NCBI GenBank assembly: GCA_937871505.1
Contig: CALMPF010000020.1
Coordinates: 57,151-121,150, forward strand
Length of the DNA stretch: 64,000 nt
Source: an uncultured Planctomycetia bacterium
Lineage (GTDB): Bacteria; Planctomycetota; Phycisphaerae; Phycisphaerales; SM1A02
Reading direction: 5' to 3'
Positions 43,318-52,845 of this stretch are shown here, in pieces. The notes under the pieces are model-generated. The model saw only the letters and a program-made list of their open reading frames with translations. It searched no databases and was not told the DNA's origin. Position 1 is the first letter of the stretch, and the number at the start of each line of letters is the position of its first letter. Both the position numbers and the translations under genes were made by a program.

Positions 43318-44258
43318 TGGGGAGCCCCTCCTGCCGCGCCCCGCTGCCGCCGCCGCAGCACGAGCATGCAGGCGCGGAGCGGACCGGAGAGCGCGTAGGC
43401 CGCGAAGGCGACCGCGAGGGTGACGTGGAAGAACCAGATCGCCGCCGCGATCGGGAGGACGATCCGCACCACGACCGCGAAGTCGCGCGAGCCGCGCAGA
43501 TAGCGGTTGACCACGTGGACGTAGCGGATGGTCGAGACCATCGCGAGGCCGCAGAGAAGCGTGAGCAGCGGCGTGCCGAGCGCCGTCCAGCGGTCGAAGG
43601 CGGGGAACTCCGATCCGACGTACCGCGTGGCGGCGAGGTGCTGATGAAGGATGATCGCGCTGGCGACGGTGCCGCCCGCCCCGGGCGACGGGAGGCCTCG
43701 GAACGTCCCGTGGTCCTCCGGACGGTGCGACTCCGTCTCGACGTTGAACCGAGCCAGCCGCAGGGCCGCGCAGCAGATGTAGACCGCGGCGACGCCCCAG
43801 ACGGCGCGGGCGTAGAGGTTGTCCGCCTCCGGACCGAGGATCGGGGCCGTCGCCGTCGCGGTCGGGCCGACGTACTCGGTGACGAGTCGGAGCATCATGA
43901 ACGCCGGGGCGACGCCGAAGGTGACGACGTCGGCCAGCGAGTCGAGCTGCGCACCGAGATCGCTCGTCGAGCGCGTGAGCCGGGCGAGCGCGCCATCGAT
44001 GGCGTCGAAGGCCATCCCGAGAAACACAAGCGCTCCGGCGAGGGTGAGCGTGCTCCAGTTGAAGAACCCGGATGCCGCGAGCGGCTTCGTCGCGTAGTGG
44101 ATCGCCGCGAAGCCGCAGACGAGATTCCCCAGCGTCATCAGGCTCGGCAGCACCGAGACCGGCGGCACTCGACGCCGCCCGCCGGGGCGCCGAAGCAGCC
44201 TGCGGAGGGGCCCGGCGCGATGTCGCGTGGGCATCGGAGGGGGTGCGGGCAGCGACAT
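43314..44258 (-). CDS. pssA: CDP-diacylglycerol-serine O-phosphatidyltransferase
   Basis: 314 residues, about eight hydrophobic helices. CDP-alcohol phosphotransferase signature [26 protein letters not shown] (DG-AR-G-D-D pattern) is intact. Subclass II (Bacillus-like, membrane) PssA, which makes phosphatidylserine. The N-terminal 30 residues are Arg/Pro-rich and cytosolic. TACGCT box six bases before the ATG, no Shine-Dalgarno. Coupled to trpB by a GTGA overlap, an odd pairing that could reflect serine use by both enzymes. Confidence 0.93.
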   Translation of the reverse strand: MSLPAPPPMPTRHRAGPLRRLLRRPGGRRRVPPVSVLPSLMTLGNLVCGFAAIHYATKPLAASGFFNWSTLTLAGALVFLGMAFDAIDGALARLTRSTSDLGAQLDSLADVVTFGVAPAFMMLRLVTEYVGPTATATAPILGPEADNLYARAVWGVAAVYICCAALRLARFNVETESHRPEDHGTFRGLPSPGAGGTVASAIILHQHLAATRYVGSEFPAFDRWTALGTPLLTLLCGLAMVSTIRYVHVVNRYLRGSRDFAVVVRIVLPIAAAIWFFHVTLAVAFAAYALSGPLRACMLVLRRRQRGAAGGAPQ

Positions 44259-44264
44259 CGGCGA

Positions 44265-44270
44265 AGCGTA
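44265..44270 (-). promoter_or_regulatory. -10 box TACGCT, leaderless pssA
   Basis: Six bases before ATG 44258, the shortest gap seen. Confidence 0.5.
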
Positions 44271-44434
44271 GCCGGATGGAACAGGGCCGCCGGATCGACC
44301 GATCGCCGCTGCTTCACCCCGCCCGTGCGCCCGCCGCAGGAACGCATCCCGCCGTCGGCTCGGGCTGGCGCTGCCGCCGGGCGCGCTGCGCCGGCTTGCC
44401 CCGCTTCGACGTCCCGCGCTGCCGCCAGGCCGGT

Positions 44435-45568
44435 TCAGCCGGAGAGGCCCCGGTGGCGCCGCGAAACGGGAGCGGGCGACGAGGAGGCCGGGCCCTCGGG
44501 CGATTCCGACCAGGCGGCGCCGTCGCCGGGGAGCGGAACGGCATCGTCGGGGTCGCCGGGGCCGGCTTCCGCTTCGTCGAAGTCGATCTCGCCGGACATC
44601 TCCCGCGCCGGATCGCGCCGGAGGCTCCCGGGCGGCAGCCGCGGCACGAAGACCAGGAGCGTGCGCGTCGCGGGCATCTCTGTCCGCAGCAGCACCTCGC
44701 CGATCGTCTGCGGCGCCGCCGCGGCCGGGCCGATGAACCCGTCCGGTACCGGCCCGCTCCGCGCGAAGGTCCCTTCGGGCCGGGCGCGGGCGATCTCACC
44801 CGATCGCGCGGCGCCTCCCTGACGACGCCGCTCCTCGATGGCGCGCGCCGCGAGGTCATCCTCCGGTCCGATGCAGGTCAGAAGCCACGCCTCGCCGTCG
44901 AGGACCTGAAGCTCGATCTCCCCCGGCGGCAGGCGGACCGCGCTCGCGGCGCCATCGCGCGTCCGGTCGCGCAGCGCGCCGCGCGGGGTCGGCTCGAACT
45001 CGGCGGCCAGCTCGAGCTGCATGAGCACGCCGTCCTCGGTCGGCAGCGTCCACGAGCGCGTCGAGAGCCGAAGTGCGCCGTCGGCGAAGACCCGGGTGCG
45101 TCCGTCGACGAAGACGCCGATGGGCGTCCGCGCGCCGCGGCTGACGATCTCGCGCCACGCCGGCGACTGTCCTTGCCAGCTCCGCAGGTCGCTGACCGCG
45201 TCACCGAGCGCCGCGCGCAGCGGCTCCACGTCTTCTGCTGCCATCCGCACCATCCACCAGCCGTTCCGCGAGAGCTGGAGCCGCAGCCCGTCATCGTCGA
45301 TCGGTTCGGTCCACTGCGAGAGCGCGGCGACGATCGCCTCGGGATCGTCGGGGGCGATCCACTTGTGGACCTCCATCCCCACCTGCCCCGAGAGCATCGC
45401 GGCGAGCGGGCCCGTCGAGAAGCCGGTCGGAGCGCCCCCGGAGGACTCCGCCTCGGCGCCGCCGCGCGGTGCGTCGCCGACCGGCCTCGGCGCCGCGCAG
45501 CCGGCGGCACCGAGCAGGAGGGCGAGCGCGAGGACCTTCGGACCCGCGCTCGAGCGGCGGCCGGCCAT
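44435..45568 (-). CDS. Putative lipoprotein, unknown function
   Basis: 377 residues from ATG 45568, giving a lipoprotein signal with cysteine after LLLGAAGC (Cys at about residue 24). The frame extends to TTG 45703 but that part is Arg-rich. The mature part contains repeated beta-rich sequence (LRLQLSRNGWWMVRM, DGVLMQLELAAEF, GEIELQVLDGEAWLLTCIG) and an acidic, disordered tail. I recognise no enzyme motif. Starts 144 bp downstream of the LOG gene on the same strand. Confidence 0.75.
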   Translation of the reverse strand: MAGRRSSAGPKVLALALLLGAAGCAAPRPVGDAPRGGAEAESSGGAPTGFSTGPLAAMLSGQVGMEVHKWIAPDDPEAIVAALSQWTEPIDDDGLRLQLSRNGWWMVRMAAEDVEPLRAALGDAVSDLRSWQGQSPAWREIVSRGARTPIGVFVDGRTRVFADGALRLSTRSWTLPTEDGVLMQLELAAEFEPTPRGALRDRTRDGAASAVRLPPGEIELQVLDGEAWLLTCIGPEDDLAARAIEERRRQGGAARSGEIARARPEGTFARSGPVPDGFIGPAAAAPQTIGEVLLRTEMPATRTLLVFVPRLPPGSLRRDPAREMSGEIDFDEAEAGPGDPDDAVPLPGDGAAWSESPEGPASSSPAPVSRRHRGLSG

Positions 45569-45712
45569 CACCGTGCCGGGCCCCGGGGAGCGCGCTGCCG
45601 CGGCGGGTGCTCGGCGCCGCATCGAAGCGGCGCCTCCGAAGCGCGCATCGCAGCGCGCCGGTCGAGACCGCTCCGAGAATGCGCGCGCGGTTCGGGCATG
45701 CAAGGACAGATG

Positions 45713-46825
45713 CTACCCCTCCGCGTCATTGATCCGATCGATCAGGGCGCGGAGCATGCCGAAGTGGCGCCGTGTGTGATGGAACCAGAGCCGCGGGAGC
45801 GCGGGGAACTCCCCCTCCTCCTCCGGCAGCGCCGGGCCCTGCTCCATGCTCCCCTCGGCGACCAGTCCCGCGAAGGAGTCGTTCAGCGCCGCCAGATCAA
45901 GCGGCGAGAGCGGCCGAAGCAGCCGAAGCACGAGGCGCGAGCCGACCGTGCGATAGGAGTGGAACCGCCGGTAGAAGCGCAGGACGTGCGCCACCGCATC
46001 CTCGACGGTCGGAGCGAGATGGAAGAGCCCGAGGTCTTCGGGACTGATCCAGCCGTTGCCGAGGAGGTGGTCGTCGACGTAGCGCCTCCAGTCGACCCAG
46101 TAGCGGCCGCCGGTCCCTTCGAGCAAGACGATCGGGACGATCGGGCTCTTCCCGGTCTGCACCAGCGTGAGCGACTCGAAGAGCTCGTCGTGCGTGCCGA
46201 AGCCGCCGGGGAAGACCGCGACCGCGTCGGCGTGGCTGAGGAACATCAGCTTCCGCGTGAAGAAGTAGCGGAAGACGATCAGCTTGGGATCCCCGACGAT
46301 CACCTCGTTGGCGTTGGTCTCGAAGGGAAGCCGGATCGAGAGCCCGAAGCTCGCCTCGGCGCTCGGGCCCTCGTGACCGGCCTTCATGATCCCGCCGCCG
46401 GCGCCGGTGATCGCCATCCAGCCCGCGTCGGCGATCGCCTGGCCAAAGTGCCGCGCCGCGAGGTAGTCGGGATGATCGGGCGGCGTGCGCGCCGAGCCGA
46501 AGATGCTGATCTTGCGGACTCCGCGGTAGCGCCCGAAGACGCGGTAGGCGTGGCGCATCTCCTTCATCGCGGCGCTGACGAGCTTGAGCTGTCCCGCATC
46601 GGCGCCATCCTGGCGCAGCCTCACGGCGGTGCGGACCATTTCCGCCACGAGCCTCGACTCGAACGGCTCCCGGTCGATCCCGAGCGATGCGAGCAGCGCC
46701 GAGATCGCGGCGTCGAGCTCATCCGGCGGGCGTCGCACGCCTCGCCGCGGGCGCGACTCCGAGGCGTCGGGCGAGGAGCGCATCGGAGCTGTCGTCGGAG
46801 TCGGGCGATCGTCTGGGTGGGTCAT
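45713..46825 (-). CDS. LOG-family (Rossmann) protein, TIGR00730-like
   Basis: 370 residues. Core about 100-290 has GSAR near the first strand, GAGGGIMKAGHEG (141-153) and the hallmark PGGFGTHDELFE (206-217). Relatives hydrolyse nucleoside 5'-monophosphates to the base plus ribose phosphate (cytokinin-activating LOG, PpnN-like). The 95-residue N-terminus and 85-residue C-terminus make it longer than plant LOG and closer to PpnN-like forms. Start overlaps the AsmA-like stop by four bases (ATGA), so expression is coupled to that gene. Confidence 0.9.
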   Translation of the reverse strand: MTHPDDRPTPTTAPMRSSPDASESRPRRGVRRPPDELDAAISALLASLGIDREPFESRLVAEMVRTAVRLRQDGADAGQLKLVSAAMKEMRHAYRVFGRYRGVRKISIFGSARTPPDHPDYLAARHFGQAIADAGWMAITGAGGGIMKAGHEGPSAEASFGLSIRLPFETNANEVIVGDPKLIVFRYFFTRKLMFLSHADAVAVFPGGFGTHDELFESLTLVQTGKSPIVPIVLLEGTGGRYWVDWRRYVDDHLLGNGWISPEDLGLFHLAPTVEDAVAHVLRFYRRFHSYRTVGSRLVLRLLRPLSPLDLAALNDSFAGLVAEGSMEQGPALPEEEGEFPALPRLWFHHTRRHFGMLRALIDRINDAEG

Positions 46826-49800
46826 GGAGCTGGGACTGATGTCGGTGATGATCGGCGCGAGACGCCCCGGACCTCGGTGCGGCGCGGCGCCGTGCGCGGG
46901 AGCAGGGGCGGCGGCGCGTCGGCGGCCGCGGCAGGCGGCGCTCCGCTTGGCGCCGGCCGCGGAAGCAGGGTCCCGAGGGTCGGCAGCGGGACGATCCCGG
47001 TCTTCGGCGCGGCAACCGGGCCGACCAGCTCGATCGCGTAGATCTGGTCGCTGACCGAGCGGACGAGGTCGCTGACGATCGGGAGCGATCCGCCGGGGGA
47101 GAAGCGCGTGGCGAGCGTCATCGAGGGGAGATCGAGGGTGCCCGCGCCGACCAGCCGGAGCGTGTCGCAGGTCAGATCGAGCCGTTCGAAGACCAGCGTG
47201 TCGCCGACGACGTAGAACGTCGCGTCGGCGCGGGAGAGCGCATCGTTGATCGGGAGCATGAACTGGCTGAGCTGGAGCAGTCCGAGCGCCAGGGGCGTCG
47301 CGCCCATGCGGGCGTCGCGGATCTCCACGGCGCCGCGGCCGCGGCGGCTCGAGGAGCTCCCGCGGACTCCGTCGAGCTCGAGCCTGCCGACGAGCCGACC
47401 TGCGACGCCCGGCTCCTCGGCGCCGGAGTCGGAGGCGTCGCTGCGCGCCGCGATCGCCGCCAGCGGGACGTCGACGCCTTCGAGCGCGATCCAGTACGGA
47501 GATGCCGGATCGAGTCCGACCACGCCCCGCGCAAGGAGCACTCCCGGACGTGCAGGATCGGCCGCGCCGAGCGCCGCGTGCGCGACGAGGGTCTCGAGAC
47601 GCGCCTCGCCCGCCGGCCGATCGATGACGACGCGCCCGCGCAGGTCGGTGAGCGGGCGCCCGAGGAGGATCGCCCTCGAGAGGCGAGGTTCGATCTCGAC
47701 CACCGGCGCCAGGCCTCCGCCTCCGCGGGCGCGGAGCCCGACCTCGCCCTTCAGCCCGGCGACATCGATCCCTGCGACGAGCGATGCGTCGGTGATCCCG
47801 ACGACGCCGTCGAAGGTCGCCAGCCAGCCTCCGCCCTCCCGCAGCGCCGACTCGGTCGCGGGTGGTTCGAGACGGAGGCGCCCGAGCGCCGTCGTCGGGC
47901 CGCGGAGAGAGAGCTCGATCTCGTCCATCGCCGTCACGATCTCCGGCGGCAGCAGGGCGCGCACTTCGCGCGGAAGGCCCGCGCCGGCGAACTCGAGCAG
48001 CAGGTCGGCCCCGGCGTCATCGACGAGCGAGGCGGTTCCGGCGATCTCGAACCGGCCGCCCTCGGTCGTGCCCACAAACCGCTCGAGGGTGGCAAGGCCT
48101 CCGCTCATCGTGAGCAGGGCGCCATCCTCGAAGTGGATCTCGACGGGGGCCTGCGCGGGCTCTGCGCGCTCTCCCTCCGTCTCGGCGCGGGGCCGCTCGA
48201 TCGCGATTCGGTGCGGGCGCAGGTTCAGCTCGACCGACTCCAGCGGCGGCGGGTCGGCCAGCGCCGTCTCCAGCGCGAGATCGAAGCGTCCGCGCGGCGA
48301 GAAACGTCCCGCCTCCTCGACGAGCCTGCGATGCCCGACCTGGCGCAGCGCCTCGGCGAGCAGCGGCGCCTCGAAGCAGCCTTCGTCCCATCGCAGCCGC
48401 AGCCGCCCGCTGCCGCCCCCTCCGTCGAAGAGCAGCGTCCCCTGATCGCGGTCGCCGCTGCGAAGGGCTGTGACGAGCCCTTCGAAGGAGAGTCCCTCCT
48501 CGTCGGCTCGGAGCGTTCCGCCGCGGCCCTCGGCGGTGAACGGCACTCCGTCGACATCGCCCTCGATCCGCCCAAGCGCGACTTCGAGGCGCAGCGCCGT
48601 CGCGAGCCCCGGCGCGAGGCACCCCGATGCCTGAAGATCGACCGTGCCGCGCGGACCGAGGCGCTCCCAGAGCGACGCGAGGCGATCGCGATGGCGAGGC
48701 GGGGCGAGCCCGAGCATCCACGGGGCGATCGGCTGACCGACGCTCGTCGTCGAGAGCCTGGTCTCCCGGCGGCCCGCAAGCTCGATCTCGATGCTCGCCT
48801 GCACCGCCGCTTCGCCGAAGCGACCGCGCAGGTCGTGCACCAGCACGCGGTGCCGATCGACATCGATCATCGCCTCGAGATCGCCGGCCAGCGGCATCGT
48901 CGCGGAAGGGCCGTCGAGTTCGCTGCCGAGCAGCCGACCGATCACGGCGGCGGGCGCGGCGGTTCCCTCCGAGAGCGAGAGGACGACGTTCCACTCGATC
49001 GAGTCGATCCCATCGCGGTCGGGATCCCCTCGACTGATCGTCGCCAGCGCGCCGATCTGTCCTTCGAGCGACGCATCGACGATCCAGGCAGCAGGATCGT
49101 CGCCCGGGTCGTCGGCGGAGGCGCCGTCGGGCGCGGAGCGGGAAGGGATGGCCGCGAGCAGCGCGGGGTTGATCCGATCGTCGGCGACGAGGATGCGCAG
49201 GGCGGGCTCGATGCGCCGCTCTCCGTCGATCTCGGGAAGCCCGATCCGGCCGTCGACGCGCCCGCCGCCGCCGCCCGCGGTCTGGATGCGGAGCGTCTCC
49301 GGCAGCGTGACCTCCTCGGGCGTGATCTCGATCGACCCCTCGACCACGCGGAACGGATAGGGAAAGAGCGTGCAGACTCCGACCACGCCGTCGAGGTCGA
49401 TGCGCCCGGCGAGCCGCATCTCGCGCTCGCCGACCGCTCGCCGGGCGACAAAGTCGAAGTCGATCGTTCCCCCCGGAGTCCACGGGCCCAGCTCGAGCAT
49501 GCGGTCGAGCGCCTCGATGCGTCGATCGGCGCCCTCGGTGCCGGCGACCAGTCCCCGGCGCTCCGCCCGCCATGCCTCGTGGCGAGCCTCGTCCGGCGCG
49601 ACCTCGGCGCGGACGAGCGCAGCCCACGCGCTCTCGTCGATGAGAAACCGGACGGTCTTCGCGGCGTCCGGGGGAAGCACATCGATGAGGGCTGCGTCCA
49701 GCGGAAGGTCGCGCCCGATGATGCGCAGGTCGAACCCGGCGCCGTGTCCCGGCCTGGCGATCTCGCCCGTCACGATCGCGGTCCCTCCCGAGGGTCCGCG

Positions 49801-51531
49801 GCCGCGCAGGTTTCCCAGGACGATCCGGCCCTGGTCGAACGAAAGGAAGGCCTCCGTGTCCAGCAGCGGATAGGCGAACTTCTCGTAGGCCATCGTCGCC
49901 TTCGAGACGACGGCGCGCCCGGACCAGGTCACCGGGGCGGGGAGGGCGCCGCCGTCGAGCGCAGGGTCGGGCGCCGGTCGGGCTGACGAAGCAGCGCGGC
50001 GGGCTTCGAGCACCGAGGAGATGGTCCATCGCGTCATCCCCAGACCCTCGAGCACGTCGGCGACGGCCCACGGCAGCTCGACGGCGTCGTCGCGATCGGG
50101 GCCGTCGGCGGCGATCGAGAAGTCCTCAAGGCGAAGTTCGAGCTCGAAGGGAACGCGGTCCAGCGCTCGTGCGATGGGCTCGGTGCGGAGGCGGTCGACG
50201 AGCGCGGCGATCTCGCCGATCCTGAGCTGGAGCACATACGGAACGCCGACGAGCGGCATGTCGGTGTCGGTCCCGATCAGGTCGCCGCGAAGGCGGTCGA
50301 ACAGAAGCGCGTCGGAGTCGAGCCGGAGCGTTCCTTCGGCGACGCGCAGTCGAGGTCGGCCGGAGGTCGCCTCCATGCGGCCCTTGCGAAGCCGGACCCA
50401 CTGACCCTCGACGGCGATCGGCATCAGCAGCTCGGCACCGCGCAGTCGGGCCTCGATGAAGGGAAGTCCCCCCGGAATCCAGCGGACCGTCACTCCGTCG
50501 ACCGCTCCGGAGGGATCCAGCAGATCCCAGAGGGGACGTCCGCCGATGGTGCACAGCGACCGCAGCCGCGGGGTGAGCTCGATCGGGGCGATCTCGATCT
50601 GCGCTGCCTGCGAGCGCGCGTCGAACCGTCCGCGGAGCGCCAATCCGCCCTCGGCGGACTCGCGCAGGTCGAAGGCGATCCAGTCGCCCGGCGCGCTGCC
50701 TGATCGCGTTCCCGATGGCGTTCCCCGTCCTGGCCTGGATCCCGGTGCGGGTTCCGGCCGCGGCTCCGGCTCGATCTGCCCCTGAAGCGACGTCGAACCA
50801 TCGAGCCGCCACGCTCCTGAGGCGTCGACGGTGCCAAGCTCGAGTTCGAGCATCCCGACGCTCGCGCGCGGAAGCGCGGCGATCGCGCCGCGCTCGCCGC
50901 GCGCCGAGAAGCTCGCGAGGCTGAACGTGCCCGGGGAGGACTCGCGTTCCGCAATCCTCAGGCGGGCCGCCGGGACGTCGATGGAGGCGACGCGCACGCG
51001 GCCCAGCAGAAGCGCGGAGATGTCGAGGGCGACATCGGCGCGCTCGATGACGAGCGTCTCTCCCGCGGCGCCGGGCCAGCCCGGCGCCCGGAGGCGCAGG
51101 TCGTGGAGCCGGAGCACGCCGCGGCCGAGGTGGGTCGCCCCGCCGAGCTCGATCGGCGCGTCGATCATCCGCGCGATGGCGCGCTCGGCCACGAAGCGGA
51201 TCGTCGCCGGCCTCGTCGCCGCCCACGCCGCCGCGAGCAGGCCGCCTGCGACGATCGCGGCGAACATGATCCGTCGGCGCCGCCGCGCCGCCGTTCGCAC
51301 CGCACTCGACCGGCGCGAGGCGCGGGTCTCCGCCGGACGTGAGCGACGCGCGCCCGACGCGGCACCCGTCGGTTCGTCTGGGAGGCGCTCCGGGGAAGGC
51401 TCAGCGCGTGACCCCCGAGGAGAAGCCGGGGGAGAGCCGCAGGGCGTCCCCGGAGAAGACTCCGTTCGGCGTTCCGGGCGATCGTCCTGCTGATCATCCG
51501 AAGGGGGGACCGCCCGCGGTGGGGAAGCCAT
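46822..51531 (-). CDS. Giant AsmA-like membrane-anchored protein
   Basis: 1569 residues from ATG 51531. N-terminal 85 residues are Arg/Pro/Ser-rich and cytosolic, then one transmembrane helix at about 87-106 (RIMFAAIVAGGLLAAAWAA). The rest is a long series of beta strands with Gly turns, typical of AsmA/TamB-like proteins: start TIRFVAERAIARMIDAPIELGGATHLGRGVLRLHDLRL, then alternating 'L.G.I.L..G' repeats, and a C-terminal segment DTLRLVGAGTLDLPSMTLATRFSPGG that fits AsmA C-terminal domains. Expected to span the periplasm and possibly move phospholipids between membranes; function inferred from the family. TACGAT box seven bases upstream; divergent from 51557. Confidence 0.88.
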   Translation of the reverse strand: MASPPRAVPPSDDQQDDRPERRTESSPGTPCGSPPASPRGSRAEPSPERLPDEPTGAASGARRSRPAETRASRRSSAVRTAARRRRRIMFAAIVAGGLLAAAWAATRPATIRFVAERAIARMIDAPIELGGATHLGRGVLRLHDLRLRAPGWPGAAGETLVIERADVALDISALLLGRVRVASIDVPAARLRIAERESSPGTFSLASFSARGERGAIAALPRASVGMLELELGTVDASGAWRLDGSTSLQGQIEPEPRPEPAPGSRPGRGTPSGTRSGSAPGDWIAFDLRESAEGGLALRGRFDARSQAAQIEIAPIELTPRLRSLCTIGGRPLWDLLDPSGAVDGVTVRWIPGGLPFIEARLRGAELLMPIAVEGQWVRLRKGRMEATSGRPRLRVAEGTLRLDSDALLFDRLRGDLIGTDTDMPLVGVPYVLQLRIGEIAALVDRLRTEPIARALDRVPFELELRLEDFSIAADGPDRDDAVELPWAVADVLEGLGMTRWTISSVLEARRAASSARPAPDPALDGGALPAPVTWSGRAVVSKATMAYEKFAYPLLDTEAFLSFDQGRIVLGNLRGRGPSGGTAIVTGEIARPGHGAGFDLRIIGRDLPLDAALIDVLPPDAAKTVRFLIDESAWAALVRAEVAPDEARHEAWRAERRGLVAGTEGADRRIEALDRMLELGPWTPGGTIDFDFVARRAVGEREMRLAGRIDLDGVVGVCTLFPYPFRVVEGSIEITPEEVTLPETLRIQTAGGGGGRVDGRIGLPEIDGERRIEPALRILVADDRINPALLAAIPSRSAPDGASADDPGDDPAAWIVDASLEGQIGALATISRGDPDRDGIDSIEWNVVLSLSEGTAAPAAVIGRLLGSELDGPSATMPLAGDLEAMIDVDRHRVLVHDLRGRFGEAAVQASIEIELAGRRETRLSTTSVGQPIAPWMLGLAPPRHRDRLASLWERLGPRGTVDLQASGCLAPGLATALRLEVALGRIEGDVDGVPFTAEGRGGTLRADEEGLSFEGLVTALRSGDRDQGTLLFDGGGGSGRLRLRWDEGCFEAPLLAEALRQVGHRRLVEEAGRFSPRGRFDLALETALADPPPLESVELNLRPHRIAIERPRAETEGERAEPAQAPVEIHFEDGALLTMSGGLATLERFVGTTEGGRFEIAGTASLVDDAGADLLLEFAGAGLPREVRALLPPEIVTAMDEIELSLRGPTTALGRLRLEPPATESALREGGGWLATFDGVVGITDASLVAGIDVAGLKGEVGLRARGGGGLAPVVEIEPRLSRAILLGRPLTDLRGRVVIDRPAGEARLETLVAHAALGAADPARPGVLLARGVVGLDPASPYWIALEGVDVPLAAIAARSDASDSGAEEPGVAGRLVGRLELDGVRGSSSSRRGRGAVEIRDARMGATPLALGLLQLSQFMLPINDALSRADATFYVVGDTLVFERLDLTCDTLRLVGAGTLDLPSMTLATRFSPGGSLPIVSDLVRSVSDQIYAIELVGPVAAPKTGIVPLPTLGTLLPRPAPSGAPPAAAADAPPPLLPRTAPRRTEVRGVSRRSSPTSVPAP

Positions 51532-51556
51532 GAGGCCGATCGTATACTCGGCCTCG
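51532..51556. promoter_or_regulatory. Palindromic divergent promoter, two leaderless genes back to back
   Basis: Only 25 bp separate two opposite ATGs. Arms GAGGCCGA (51532-51539) and TCGGCCTC (51548-51555) are a perfect inverted repeat around a TA-rich centre. The centre supplies TACGAT on minus (51539-51544, seven bases from ATG 51531) and TATACT on plus (51543-51548, eight bases from ATG 51557). Confidence 0.65.
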
Positions 51557-52057
51557 ATGGCATCTCCGTCGGCCACGAGCGATCTTCTCCTGCTCTTCGC
51601 GGAGACGGAGGTCGCGAACCTCCGTCGCTACGTCGCGATCTTCGCGCTGGTCTCGTCGTTCCTCGGCGCGATCCTCCTGCTCGTGGTGGCGATCAGCTTC
51701 TTTCGCAGGCGGTCTGCGCTGGCGGGACGCGCTCGGCGCCGAGCGGACTCCGCCGGCCTCCCCGATGCATGGCAGGAGGCCGGGCGTCGCGTCGATGGGC
51801 TCGGCGGCTTCGTTCAGCGGGCTGAGCGCGGCGACGGCCCGGAGACCCGGAGCGGCCGCGACGGCGCCGAGTCCGGGGAGGATGACGACGATCTCGACGA
51901 CGAGGACGCGCTCGGGGGCGACCGTGAGTTCGATGACGGGCTCGATGACGATGAAGATGACGGCGGTGGCGATCGGTGGCGATCGCCGCGGTCCGATGAC
52001 GATCCAGGGCCGCCTCGAGGTCGTCCGCCCGGCGGCAGCGCGGGGCCGGGTCGATGA
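51557..52057 (+). CDS. Small membrane protein with acidic tail
   Basis: 166 residues. One transmembrane helix at about 26-48 (VAIFALVSSFLGAILLLVVAISFF), then a basic stretch FRRRSALAGRARRRAD and a tail of about 60 residues dominated by Asp/Glu/Gly, ending in a Pro/Arg/Gly-rich segment. This is a single-pass anchor with a disordered cytosolic domain; no known family. Overlaps the SDR start by four bases (ATGA). It shares a palindromic promoter with the AsmA-like gene, so both may serve the envelope. Confidence 0.75.
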   Translation: MASPSATSDLLLLFAETEVANLRRYVAIFALVSSFLGAILLLVVAISFFRRRSALAGRARRRADSAGLPDAWQEAGRRVDGLGGFVQRAERGDGPETRSGRDGAESGEDDDDLDDEDALGGDREFDDGLDDDEDDGGGDRWRSPRSDDDPGPPRGRPPGGSAGPGR

Positions 52058-52845
52058 CGAGGCCGCTTGCCCTGATCACCGGAGGAGCCCGGCGCGTCGG
52101 CCGGGCGACCGCCGTCGCGCTCGCGCGGGCGGGGTTCGACCTGGCGCTGACATGGCGGGCGCGCGATCCGGGTCGTCGGGCCGAGGCGCAGCGCGAGATC
52201 GAGGCGGCAGCGGCTGAGGCGAGCGCCGCGGGGAGCGCGGCGGGCGGCGCCGTCGGGGCCTCCCCGGCGATCGAGCTGATCGAGGTCGATCTTGCCGATC
52301 GCGCGGCGCTGGAGGGCTTCTGCGCGAAGCTGGAGCAGCTCCCTTCGCTCGACGCGCTGGTGCACAACGCCGCGACGTGGTTTCCCGACGCCGCGGCGCC
52401 GTCGCTCGCAAGCGCGCTGGAACGGCACCTGGCCGTCAATGCGACGGCGCCGCTGCTCGCGACGCGGGCCGCGACCGCGGCGCTGCGGCGCTCGGTCCTT
52501 CCCGGCGGCGGCGCGGTTGTCCTCTTCTCCGACATCCACGTGCTCGGGCGTCCGCGCCGCGGCTACACCGCATACGCGATGAGCAAGGCGGCGGCGACGC
52601 AGATGGTTGAATGCCTCGCGCGCGAGCTCGCCCCGGCGGTGCGCGTCAATGCGGTCGCCCCCGGCGTGGTGGCGTGGCCCGACGACGCGCCGCCCGCGGA
52701 ACGGCTGGCGTACGAGGCGCGCATCCCGCTCGCCCGCAGCGGCAAGCCCGAGGAAGCCGCCGAGGCGGTGCGATGGCTCGTCCTGGACGCGGGCTACGTC
52801 ACTGGGCAGATCCTCCGAGTCGATGGGGGACGATGGCTGTGCTGA
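52054..52845 (+). CDS. SDR-family oxidoreductase, possibly pteridine reductase-like
   Basis: 263 residues. Classical short-chain dehydrogenase: cofactor motif TGGARRVGRA at the N-terminus, HNAA at about 108-111, catalytic Tyr/Lys in YAMSKAA, and terminal GQILRVDGG. The ARR after TGG is a feature of PTR1/FolM-type dihydropteridine reductases and favours NADPH, so a folate or pterin role is possible; other SDR functions remain open. Overlaps the upstream gene (ATGA) and the downstream lipoprotein gene by 13 bp, so the three form an operon. Confidence 0.88.
   Translation: MTRPLALITGGARRVGRATAVALARAGFDLALTWRARDPGRRAEAQREIEAAAAEASAAGSAAGGAVGASPAIELIEVDLADRAALEGFCAKLEQLPSLDALVHNAATWFPDAAAPSLASALERHLAVNATAPLLATRAATAALRRSVLPGGGAVVLFSDIHVLGRPRRGYTAYAMSKAAATQMVECLARELAPAVRVNAVAPGVVAWPDDAPPAERLAYEARIPLARSGKPEEAAEAVRWLVLDAGYVTGQILRVDGGRWLC

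Noticed and set aside
45703..45715. TAGCAT box as a leaderless promoter for the lipoprotein gene
   Set aside because: The start at that distance would be TTG with an Arg-rich extension; the lipoprotein signal begins at 45568 and the ATG next to the box is in another frame.
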